DNA of 64,000 nucleotides, from positions 6,076,001 through 6,140,000 of the forward strand of contig JAZGTN010000009.1 of the NCBI GenBank assembly GCA_037783415.1. The letters run 5' to 3'. The notes under the pieces were generated by a model. That model saw only the letters and a program-made list of their open reading frames with translations. It had not been told where the DNA came from and ran no database searches. The position numbers were made by a program, and so were the translations under genes. Shown piece after piece: positions 12,216 to 21,565 of this stretch. The stretch is from Leptasterias polaris (taxonomy: Eukaryota > Echinodermata > Asteroidea > Forcipulatida > Asteriidae). The stretch's first letter is position 1. Each line of letters begins with the position of its first letter.

Positions 12216-12700
12216 AATGGGGACGTCGCTAAAAAAAAACTATGTCCAAACAATGGGAGCACAAAGAGAAGTCCTCGGTTGACACCATAAACACAGCTGT
12301 GTGGGTGGGCTTGCGGTGTACGGTGTGGGCGAGGGTGACTCAGACATCTGCCCTTCGGGTGACTTGAACATCCAATTCGAAGGGGCTGTTCTGCTTTACT
12401 TGCTCCACGGTAAATTTGATGAGTGGATGCTGGTTGTTCAGGTTTTGGAGGAACTGATGAAGTGCTGTCTTGCCGTCGGGCCAAACCACAAATGTGTCAC
12501 CAACGTAGCAGAGCCAGAGGTGGGGGGCGAAGGTGGTGTCCAGTTCGAACTCTTCCATGAACAAATCCGCCAGGACCGGGGATAGAGGAGATACCACGGC
12601 GGACCAGAGGTTTGTTCATAGAACTCCAACACATCAACTTCCCCGCCCAAATCATGCATCCTTCCAGCTCTACCTATAAGCTGCGTCACCATCAGCAGTC
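12216..12700 (-). pseudogene. Penelope-like element, reverse transcriptase relic
   Basis: The minus-strand frame at 12340-12597 carries SPLSPVLADLFMEEFE and LWLCYVGDTFVVWPDG. These are Penelope RT signatures; the family normally has YVDDTF, so the first catalytic Asp is replaced by Gly here. In the next frame HTVYRKPTHT follows, also a Penelope hallmark. Upstream, EFYEQTSGP is in a third frame, so at least two frameshifts are present. Together with the block at 11.6-12.1 kb this is one dead element. Confidence 0.82.
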
Positions 12701-12719
12701 CAGTAGTCTCCTAAAGACG

Positions 12720-12815
12720 ACTAGAGTATACTGTTTGAAACGTCGAGACCACCGTCTCTTTTCAGAGCTAACACTCCTCCAAAAGAGATTTTACGCAAGT
12801 TTACGATAGTTACTT
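12720..12815 (+). repeat. Penelope-flanking terminal repeat copy
   Basis: 'tttgaaacgtcgagacc' and 'ctcttttcagagctaacactcc' followed by 'aaaagagattttac' recur at 33358-33475 and in both arms of the palindrome at 62139-62364. Adjacency to the Penelope RT suggests this is its terminal sequence, which is an inference. Confidence 0.55.
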
Positions 12816-12829
12816 CTACAGTCTATTAT

Positions 12830-14388
12830 GTTTACATCGTTAACCTCATGTCAGGTGATGCGAGAAGTATAACGACGCAAGTATATGTGTTTTTATTTAA
12901 AAGTGTCTTGTTTTTATTTTCCGGCAGAACTTGACATACCAGCTCATTGTTGACTTCATGTGGACGTTAGAATTGCACGTCTCAAATTTGTTCAGCCGAA
13001 CCATCATGTGAAAATATAGGCCTAAAAACCTTGCATATTATTTTGTCAATCTTTGTTAAAGGGGTGCATTGCAAAGAATTATACGCTAATAAGCGTTCTT
13101 GTGACACTATGTTTGAAGATGTTTTTAAAGTAGAATTAGCTGATTCATACAAATATCCCTCGAACAATTCAATTTTGTGATGTACTCATTTTCCAGTGGA
13201 CAGTGGCAAAAGCAAGGTCGTTTACACGCTACGTTGTTTAGAACTTCCACTGGTCGACTGGACTCATCAGGGGATTTCCCCATTGACACAAACAAGCCTT
13301 TGTCTTGGGGTAATTGAACTCCCCCTGTGAGGGAGCACGTATCAATTTAACCGCCCTAGTGCAAAGTCGAAACTATCGGTTCGCCACAGTGAAGATTTTC
13401 ACAATAGAAATGACTGGCTGTCATGAATAATCCGCATACCAGGAGTCCATTTTATCAGAGGGTATTGTTATCTTCAAATGTTGTAAATTCACAAAATCTT
13501 TACACCAGAAAACATTTGTAAATTGTTTTTTTTGCGTTGCCAACTGCTTCAGTAATTTAACAATTTATTAAACAACATATATTTAACAGAAACGACATGT
13601 ATAACATAATTGTGATGCGATCAAGCTAAATGAGTCGTTTGTCGGAAATTTTATTACGGAGAAACAAGCCAAAACAGGCCAACAGGGGTAACATTTTCAA
13701 AAAAAAAAAATTGGTAAATTCAAGTGCCAAAATATATTTATTTTACATTGGCGACTTCTTTTCTAATAAATAACATCACTAAGGGGTTAAAATTAGCATG
13801 GAAACCTGCCGATGTACATGTGAGAGAAAGACTGAAATCAACGAAAAATCTGAAAACATTGTTTGCGTACGTTTGTTACGTGGAAAGTTGTGCACACAAG
13901 TTCTCTCAACTGTACTGTCATCTCAATGGGGAAAATACTACAAAAGTGATTTAAAACAATCACAACATACCTTTGAAAATGAATACGAGTGCCTCTCTTA
14001 CCTACAGATAACTTCTGCACCTCAAACCTTTTGAAAAATCCTATCAAATCACGGTATTCCGTGTGTAAAAACACCAATAAGTTTATCGCGAAAGAAGCGG
14101 AAGGTTGCCATTACTGTGTACATTGCGCGTGTGATACATGGTACATGCAATACGGTCTGCCAATCCATACAGAGTGAACAGCAACTCGTGCTTCACACAA
14201 GCGTTGGTGATAATAGGACTTCCGACCTTTGAACCTTTGGAGTGGATTTTTGCTTTAATGGCGCCATGTGCTATTTTTAGACTGTTGTCATGTCGAGATA
14301 GCATTATATACGGCCGTTTGCTGCATGTTAATCGCATGTTTAGAACTAATACAACTTGTCAAACTTCGAAGGCGTTTCGGTGCCGGTA
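12830..14388. other. No gene seen
   Basis: Several 60-90 codon frames overlap each other on both strands at 13.7-14.4 kb, but none has a recognisable domain or consistent splice sites. Confidence 0.4.
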
Positions 14389-15118
14389 TAGACTGTGCAA
14401 GTCTCGCGCGTAATCGAACTTCCGGGACCGTTGTGGTCCCAACCAAATGGAGTTTTACGTTGGCAAGATTTTGTTTCGTAGTTTAACGTACTTTATGACC
14501 ATGAAAATTACATATGTTGTTGGGAATGTGATACTAAATATGAAAGTAAAATCAATTCAACAGCACAATGAAGAAAACCCAAGAATTAAAATTGACCTCA
14601 GCTTCCGGTTACTTGCAAAAAAATAAGAATTTGTGCCCACCTCCGATCACCAAATTTGTTTTGGTCGCGCGATGAAAATCACCAGACGCTGTAATTGTCA
14701 GACGCTAAGCCGGAAGCCTTTTCATTGCAGTCTACGGTTGTTGAGGCGTCAGCGTCCTCTTTAAGCTGCGTCACGCGTTAATTCTACACCCATGCGATCA
14801 TCACGCGTCTGCGTTTAAACCGGCTTTTAGTGTTTGCACGTACTCTGGCGTGGATTTACAAAAGGGGTTCCTTAAAAGTTAAGATCGAGTAAGCATCCTT
14901 GTCCCAGAGTTTTCAGTTTGTTTCAACAAAAACTAACAAATGATTTGTGTTTTTGTTATGAAAGCTAAAACTCATTTTATACAAATTGTAATGAGTATTT
15001 TTGTTGTTCAGATTTTTTCATAGATCTAATTTAAAAACAATTATTTGATTTCCGGAAAAAATTGTTCTTCGCTTGACGTGTTTTCTCGTTCTGATACGCG
15101 CGAGACTTGCACAGTCTA
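14389..15118. mobile_element. 730-bp element with 24-bp terminal inverted repeats
   Basis: The left end TAGACTGTGCAAGTCTCGCG plus 'cgta' is repeated as an exact reverse complement at 15095-15118. The inside is non-coding, so this is a non-autonomous DNA transposon candidate. TA at both outer edges would fit a TA target, but the superfamily is not established. Confidence 0.7.
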
Positions 15119-15980
15119 TTCGAAGTAATACGCAGGGCGCCTGCGAACTGATGCGTGCGCGCTAAAAGGGTTTTAACCCCCTTTCTCTTTGTTTCATTTT
15201 CTCATATCACTTGGTGTTTCTGCTTTCACAACTTTTGAACAAAAGGTTTTATAAACATGTAGTTTTAAAAGTAGAAAAGCATAGCTTTTGCTCTTTTCAG
15301 ATGTATAAAAAAATACAAAATGACAAGGGTCGACAAACGACTCATTTTGCTTGATCGCATCTGTGTATGTTGGCTCAGAATTAAAATTACCTGCGGCAAA
15401 TGTTCCCGTCCGTCAACAGAGATCGTTTGAACGCAAACTAAGTATCGGCAGAGACCATTATGTCAAAAAAAAAAATTAAAAATCGTCAAATATCTAGAGG
15501 AATTGCAGCCTTTTTAGGGGAGACGTTTTGTAATGAAATGTCCACCTGGACCCATTCATACACGTAAGCCGCTGCAATAAACCAACGGAAAATTTTGGGT
15601 AATATTTTTACGCATTTTATTTAAAACTAAGCACCTCATCAATTGAAAAGGCTCTTACAATAGGCCCTATACACTGCTATGTTTAACGGCATACATGGAT
15701 TTATTTTTATTTTTAATGGTCATTACCTATTTTTAAAATGGAGTGTACCCAAACAGCGATTGCAAATGATTGCGCAACACCCCTTCCGCCCCCCCCCCCC
15801 CCCCCCCTGTGCATTTGGTTTATTTTGGCACCTAGGCAAAACATGTAATACATGTAATACATGTAATACAATTACCAATATTGTATACTGTGCATACACA
15901 CACATCCGTTTGTACAATGGTTTTGTGTGGGGAGCTTCGACCAGCTCACGTCGCGAGGGTCGAATGAGATTATTTTCAAC
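15119..15980. other. No gene; poly-C run
   Basis: Non-coding. A run of about 19 C lies at 15789-15807, and a short tandem 'acatgtaat' x 3 at about 15841-15870. Confidence 0.5.
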
Positions 15981-15984
15981 GTAG

Positions 15985-16018
15985 GTGGCGCGCTGGTGGC
16001 GCGCCACCAGCGCGCCAC
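15985..16018. repeat. Perfect 34-bp GC-rich palindrome
   Basis: The sequence GTGGCGCGCTGGTGGCG followed at once by its own reverse complement makes a perfect palindrome. A partial third copy of the 11-bp unit CAGCGCGCCAC follows. The surrounding DNA is AT-rich. Confidence 0.9.
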
Positions 16019-16029
16019 CAGCGCGCCAC

Positions 16030-16330
16030 GCGTCATTTGTTAAATGACATAACGAAACGAGTGAGAGTTGACTGGCAGAATAAATATAAGTATTCCAGTT
16101 CATGTTACACCGTTTGTTGTCTTCCTATAACTTTGAGAACTATTACATTGGCGACGAGGATGGGATCAAACTTGCTCTGGAGCCATTCAAGGAATTTGGT
16201 GAGTCGTATCGTAAATTTTTGTGCAAGGGAAATCACGGTCACCGAAGCGATTCAAGAGGTGGTACTGGTAGCTATAGCCGGGTAGGTAGGTCGCGCGATA
16301 TTGACATTTCCTATTCTGGCCGCACACAAA
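16030..16330 (+). mobile_element. LTR-retrotransposon 5' fragment (LTR end plus primer-binding site)
   Basis: A segment ending '...actattaca' at 16147 is followed by TTGGCGACGAGGATGGGA, the type of sequence found just after the 5' LTR in many Gypsy-group elements. The preceding 110 bp recurs inverted at 16795-16940, so it is probably LTR sequence. No intact gag or pol follows. Confidence 0.5.
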
Positions 16331-16794
16331 AAAGAGGTTTTTCAAATTAATGTTACTTCGACCTAACATGCTGTCTGAGCTTCAAAGTACTCCTGTAGGT
16401 CAATAAAACTCTCTTCTTTCATAATCCTTTTGAAAAAGGCACAAATTTACCTCACTTTTTCAAGCATCAAAAAGATTCAGAGCATGGTCACCGACGCGAC
16501 TACCGCGAGCGCAGCCATTTTTGACGTCGGCGGCCAGAAGAGTACCGCGTGTTTGTTGTCTTTTGGAAGGCATACTCATTTCATTAACGAAATCACCCAT
16601 GACAGTGGGAGTGGGTTTGCACCTTTGAATTTCCTCTGAGGAGACCTTTAGTAATTAGTTTAATGTAAAATGTTAATTTATTTGATAAAAAGAAATTTTT
16701 ACTATAACATAGCTACACAAGAGGGGTCAAGAACTCCGCCACTTGACACTTGAAATGACAGTGTACGCTGACTCTGTGACTGTAGTGTGAGTAA

Positions 16795-16940
16795 CAGTAA
16801 CATTACAACAAATGGTGTAACATGAACTGGAATACTTAGTATTTAGTTATATTCTGCCAGTCAACTCTCAATCGTTTCGTTACATGAGCGCCATGATACC
16901 CGACTCCCTGGGCCCAAACCTCCAGAGGGCGCTATGTCAT
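16795..16940 (-). mobile_element. Inverted LTR fragment
   Basis: The reverse complement of 'taacgaaacga', 'gagagttgactggcagaat' and 'agtattccagttcatgttac' at 16045-16107 lies here, with an extra segment of about 50 bp absent from the first copy. The pair is head-to-head, so this is not a normal LTR pair. It may be a rearranged element or a foldback derivative. Confidence 0.5.
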
Positions 16941-17983
16941 TTAACAATGCAAAGATCAAGATCCCCTGGTTATCACACCTTGCTTGGAGATAGTTAGTAT
17001 ATTCCTTTTTCGTATCTAATTGAAATAATCCAATCGTCGGTGGAAGTTGTTGTCCAGTTTCCGGACAGTATGTAATTCGCGTAAGAATTGTTAAAAGTCA
17101 GAAGTTTCAAACTGTCTACTTCTTCTTACTTCTCCGCTTACCGAGCAAGCGCCGAATTTCTGCGCTAGCTGTGTGAAAGCGTAGAAATGAATGCTTAATA
17201 GTATTATCTATTAGTAATGTGGACTACGCACCCGCACAAGCAAAAATTCCCTGCCATTACCCGTGAAATATGCTTGACGAAATCGCGGAATTCCGTGCTT
17301 CCATATATAGTGCCGATTCTTTCTCCCTACTTCCATGACTTCTAATTGCGAACAGTCTCTCTGTGGTTACCTAGTGCCTCAATGCTGTGTAAATTCCTGT
17401 CAGAAATCATGCAGAAATGGACTGATTAGGAAGATTGAATTGATGTCATATAGGTGTATCCAGCTTTTGGGTGTTGACTCCACAAAATGGCGGACCGTGT
17501 TAGTTCACGAAGTAAAAGGAAAACCACACAATTTCAAGGCATTTGTGTAGATCATTGTATTCTACTTTTAATAAAACATCTTTCTAACCATGCATTTCAT
17601 AACAAACGGTTTCAAACGCTTTCCATTCCATTACCCAAATGGCCCATTCCGAGGCAACGTGTCCCTTTAGTTTAAGACACACTTGTTAATGTTTGAATCT
17701 ACATTTTTTGTTCAAATTGTTTCGTATTTTCATTGTTTTACATGTTTTTTAATTTGTTTTGCGCTTAGAGGCTTCTACATTAGGCACTTTATTATGTCTC
17801 ATATTATTTAATTATAATTGATCCTAATAACACTCCAGTTGGGCACCAACAAGCTATGATTGTCACAAGTACACATGTGCACAATTGGCGAGGGGTATTT
17901 GAGGTCAAAAGACTGAACAAGCTTTATGAAATGATTGAATTATTGATCATTGTTCTTTTAAATTTGTCTTTGATTATTTTAGC
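16941..17983. other. Upstream region of MTERF4
   Basis: No coding exon is supported here. Short frames at 17335-17550 and 17487-17675 (opening in a good 'acaaaatggcgg' context) lack further support. The MTERF4 start codon is preceded by 'tttgattattttag', a plausible 3' splice site, so a non-coding first exon may lie in this interval. Confidence 0.35.
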
Positions 17984-18809
17984 ATGGCGGGACTACTGAA
18001 GAAAGGTTTTGTGTTCCGGCTGACAAGACTGACTTTGCCATACTCGCATTGCATGGTAAAAGCTGCTTTTTCAAGCTCTCTGGTTCTACAAAGAGTGGTA
18101 AGATTGGAGGACCCAAAATTATTTCAGACTGCATTTTTTCTGCATCACGAGTGGATACCAAATCCTAGATCCATGATGAATTTACGCCACTCGGCGTTCT
18201 TTCATTGTGGATCAATCATGACATCGGAAATCCAGAGAGATGCTCAGAGACACAACGGTGAGGATACAATCACTTATATAAAAGATGAACGAGACATGCA
18301 AAGGCTTCTCAGTGATCTCACTAAACTTCTTTCTTCTCCTGACTTTGTAAGAGTGAAAATCAGCACAGAGGATGCCGAGTCAAGGATAGATGAGTTGACC
18401 CGGGTTCTTGTCAGCTATAGAGCTGACCCTAAAAACATTTTCAGGTTTTTACGCTCCAATCCGCGTGTTCTGAATTCCAATTGGGATGCTTTGATAGGTA
18501 ATGTCCGATACTTGAGTGAACTGCAGTTGTTTGGCAACCGCATACTCCTTGTCCTTGACCGTAACCCAAAGGTCTACAGTGCCAGCTTGGATCAATTAAA
18601 GGAGCGAATCAGGAGACTGCGCAAACTTGGTCTGAGAGAGGGCGGTCTCCAAAGGGTCATCATAACATTTCCCACCATCTTGACTCTGAAGAAAGTTAAA
18701 CTCGATGCTGTCATCAGCAAGCTGAGAGATTGCCACTTTACAAGCAAGCAGATTGCTACTGTCATCCTTAATGCCCCACAAGTTTTGGATACTGATCCTG
18801 CTGATATTG
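17984..18809 (+). CDS. MTERF4: MTERF4, coding exon 1 (mitochondrial transcription termination factor 4)
   Basis: MTERF4 acts in the mitochondrial matrix; in vertebrates it binds NSUN4 and directs it to the large ribosomal subunit. The first about 45 residues are rich in K, R, S and hydrophobic residues with no acidic residue until RLEDP, as expected for a mitochondrial leader. From about residue 105 come successive mTERF helical repeats, each with its proline: SNPRVL, RNPKVY, TFPTIL, APQVL. The start ATG was chosen because it opens the leader directly after a possible splice acceptor. The exon ends at 18809 before GTGAGA, phase 1; reading on would soon meet a stop at 18862. Identity as MTERF4 rather than another mTERF rests on the exon-2 tail. 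Confidence 0.9.
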
Positions 18810-19754
18810 GTGAGAAAATTGAGCCCTTTAATTTGGGCCTTGCGCTTACACCTTTTTTGTAAACTATCCCACCGGGCTAACAAACAGTATGGTTTACTTG
18901 CCCCCAGGAAGTATTAGGCCTAGTAGCCTATAAAGGGTCTGTTTACGTTTTGTAATCACTCTTAAAATTAATGGCAATTAAAAGCTTATTAGTCAGAATG
19001 CCATAGCATTAGCAGCTTACGATAGTATAACACATTTTGAGAAACATTTCACTTAGAATCAATGTGGTTATTTAAAAAGATAGCAGATTTTATGCCCCCA
19101 AATTTGAATCTGAGAAGCGTTTCGGTGGTACCTCAAAAACGCTGCCACCAACCTTTTGAAATTAAATTTTCACAGGTTAGTTTTATTGTAGGCCCCTACA
19201 CTACATTTATGTACCGGGTAGTATTAAAACAATTGAGCGGTTCAAAAACCAAACGTATACATGGTACTTTGCCTTTATAATGGCCTTTGTTCCCCTGGTC
19301 GTAATGCTTGAAGGTTTTCCAATGGATCTGTGGAAGTGTCCTTTGCAAATAAAAATGGTCTTGCCCTCTCAAAAGTGAAATTTCAAACCTGTTATGCCTA
19401 AAACCAGAGGATTTCGTGAGAAATTGTGATCCCAGCAAAATATGGAACTTAGTTTGTGCTCAGTCCAATAGAATCAAGCTAAAACTACATTTTGTATACA
19501 TACTGTATGGTTTTCAATCAAATTGAGATGGTTAGAAATGTTAATATTGTTTCTAAGTTATTCAGTTTTAATCTAACATTTCTGCTGTTTTCATACATGT
19601 ACATCAAGAAGGCCACAGTTAATTAAATCCATGTACCCTACATACATATGTAGAGTCTGCATTTCATGGAGAGTGGACTTTTGTGTCTATAGATGGACTA
19701 ATTTTCAAATACATGTAATTAATTGGTTCTTTTTCCCCCCCACTGCATCACTAG
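18810..19754 (+). other. MTERF4: MTERF4 intron
   Basis: A GTGAGA donor and a 'ttctttttcccccccactgcatcactag' type acceptor (pyrimidine tract then TAG) bound a 945-bp intron. It contains a copy of the dispersed repeat at 19030-19300. Confidence 0.85.
19030..19300 (+). repeat. Dispersed ~300-bp repeat, copy 1
   Basis: Shares 'ttgagaaacatttc', 'atctgagaa', 'ctcaaaaacgct', 'ttttgaaattaaattttcacaggttag' and 'ggttcaaaaaccaaa' with copies at 30740-31090, 41240-41402 and 44355-44517, all in the same orientation. Non-coding. Confidence 0.65.
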
Positions 19755-20152
19755 AGCTGAGATTCCAGTATGTGTACTACATTATGGGACTCGAGAATCA
19801 AGAAGAGATGGTCTCAGCAAACATCTTTAAATATCCCTTGAGCCACACCCGGCAACGACACATCCTCCTTGATAGACTTGGTAAATACGAGATGCCAGAC
19901 AAGAACGGCCAAACACGTTCCGATAACCCAAAACTCAGCAGGATTGTTGATTGTACAGACTCGAGGTTTGCCCAGAGATGTGCTGGAATCGCCTTGGACG
20001 AGTTCAAGATATTCATCAGGAATTTAGAAGCAGAAGATGAGGTAGCAATGAAAGAGGAGGATGAAGGGAGGTATGAAGATCTAGAAGATGAGGAGATCAA
20101 CGAAGAGACAGACGATGAGTTAAGTGATTATGATTACACAAAAGATAAATAG
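19755..20152 (+). CDS. MTERF4: MTERF4, coding exon 2 with acidic C-terminal tail
   Basis: Joined to exon 1 in phase (G + AG gives Glu), the frame runs ELRFQYVYYIMGL, the usual C-terminal mTERF repeat signature, then QRHILLDRLGKYEMPDKNG. It ends in a strongly acidic stretch of about 50 residues closing DYDYTKDK and a TAG stop. The full protein is 407 residues, close to the roughly 380 of human MTERF4, which likewise has a long acidic tail. Both exons together total 1224 nt, an exact multiple of three. No clear AATAAA lies just downstream; ATTAAA at about 20551 is possible. Confidence 0.9.
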
Positions 20153-20510
20153 TCTTGTGTGGATTCCAATTTGCCAAAAAGGTTTTACAAGCGTGTGTTC
20201 TGTTTCGACCGAGTGATGCAGTCACTAGCTTCTACAGGATTAACGTAAAGCGCATTGCTTATGGAGCATCTCAAAAGTCGGAACTGTAGAAACGTTCTAG
20301 TTGGATCGGATAAGTATTCCAGCATGTGCTCATGGACCGTTTTCTTGGACCACAGGAATGTTCACATTGGAACGTTCAAAATACTAATGTGCGTATTCAT
20401 TCCTGGAACCAGCTTTTGTGCTTCAAGAACTTTTGAGGTGCTCCCTTAACCACAAGAGCAAATTCAAAATGTTTTCTTTGGTAATTTTTACATTATTCAA
20501 AGAGACCAAG
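20153..20510 (+). other. Probable MTERF4 3' UTR
   Basis: Non-coding sequence following the stop codon, with no repeat seen until the inverted-repeat element at 20511. Confidence 0.4.
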
Positions 20511-20599
20511 TTTTAAAATGTTAACTAAACATTTTTGTTAAAATTTGTTTATTAAATAGAAAGGTGATTTTGGGTTGAACAAAGAAAAATTGACAGAGT

Positions 20600-21000
20600 G
20601 GGATTTGAACAAACGACCTCCGGATTAACGTTCTGGCACTCTACCAACTGAGCTATCTAATAATAATAGTGGCTTCTTATATAGCGCTCATATCCGTCAC
20701 TCAGTGACGCTCAAGGCGCTTCAACAGTCAGTATTTTCCTGCAAGGTATATATGTGGAGCTACTTTTTGAATTTTGAGACCTATTTCTTTACATAGCACC
20801 ATGTAATGGTTTACAAGGTGCTGTGGCGCAATATGCAGCCAATCAAACCAGGAACACCGGGGCAAACCCCTTCTCTTTTCGATAAGTGCACTGGGTTCTT
20901 TTACGTGCATTACACAACACAACACCCTAGCCCTACATGTATGCAGGAGGCCTCCCTATTTTGCCAATGTCTTTGTTTGGGGGATCGAAGATTGGTTATT
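20600..21000 (-). mobile_element. SINE, minus strand, with tRNA-like head
   Basis: The reverse complement gives a degenerate tRNA head with A box TAGCTCAGTTGG and the B box in 'gtttgttcaaatccc'. Next to it lies the common SINE body ('gagaaggggtttgccccggtgttcctgg', 'gcgccacagcaccttgtaaacc') read from about 20990 to 20660. The tail 'gcgcttcaa...gcctgag' region matches 12115-12215. The head and body orders suggest insertion of one SINE beside another. Confidence 0.55.
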
Positions 21001-21169
21001 GAAATAAAGTTGTAGTACAAAAGTAAAGTCTATGTACATACCCATGGTTTCTACAGTGAGGCAAAGTTCAAGCCGACACCTTTCTATTTATCAAATGATA
21101 AACCACAAGGGAAACTGACTGGGTAAATGTTTAAATGATTTTGGGTTGAACAAAGACAAATTGACTAGG

Positions 21170-21233
21170 GCGGGATTTGAACCAACGACCTCCGGTTTAA
21201 CGTGCCGGCGCTCTACCAACTGAGCTATCTAGC
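21170..21233 (-). mobile_element. tRNA-like SINE head
   Basis: The reverse complement GGGCTAGATAGCTCAGTTGG (A box) and 'gtcgttggttcaaatccc' (B box) gives a near-complete tRNA-like sequence. A 4-bp anticodon stem (CCGG/CCGG) and GTT in the anticodon position would make it Asn-like. It is part of a SINE, since the flanks match the inverted-repeat element. Confidence 0.6.
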
Positions 21234-21453
21234 CCTATGTTGGCGGTTTCCCTATTTTGTCAATATCTTTGTTCGGGGGGTGCCAGTCAGAAGCCATTCA
21301 ACCGCAAACTGCCGTGTAGCCAGGGATCACACCCAAGTATACGATACAACCTGGGAAGCGGCAGCCAGGGGATCACCATAAGGGGATGCGACTTTTTATA
21401 TCAGATATCAAATAATAAACCACAAGGGAAACTGACTGGGTAAATTTTTAAAT

Positions 21454-21510
21454 GATTTTGGGTTGAACAAAGAAAAATTTACTAGATTTTTCTTTGTTCA
21501 ACCCAAAATC
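21454..21510. repeat. 57-bp palindrome (25-bp arms, 7-nt centre)
   Basis: GATTTTGGGTTGAACAAAG plus 'aaaaat' is followed after 7 nt by its exact reverse complement, at the junction of the SINE tail and the right arm of the inverted repeat. Confidence 0.9.
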
Positions 21511-21565
21511 ACCTTTCTATTTAATAAACAAATTTTAACAAAAATGTTTAGTTAACATTTTTAAA

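Larger units (their letters stand above)
20511..21565. mobile_element. Inverted-repeat element holding nested SINEs
   Basis: The left arm 20511-20590 and right arm 21485-21565 are near-perfect inverted copies of about 80 bp ('aactaaacatttttgtt', 'gtttattaaatagaaagg', 'gattttgggttgaac'). Between them lie two minus-strand tRNA-like heads (about 20600-20662 and 21170-21233) and SINE body sequence. The right arm also pairs with an adjacent copy to form a 57-bp palindrome at 21454-21510. Confidence 0.7.

Noticed and set aside
17335..17675. Two short plus-strand ORFs upstream of MTERF4, one in a good ATG context
   Set aside because: Neither has a downstream donor or homology that would link it to MTERF4. 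A non-coding first exon may exist but cannot be placed.
21170..21233. Functional tRNA gene on the minus strand
   Set aside because: It has good A and B boxes, but the anticodon stem has a mismatch and the flanks belong to a repeated SINE.
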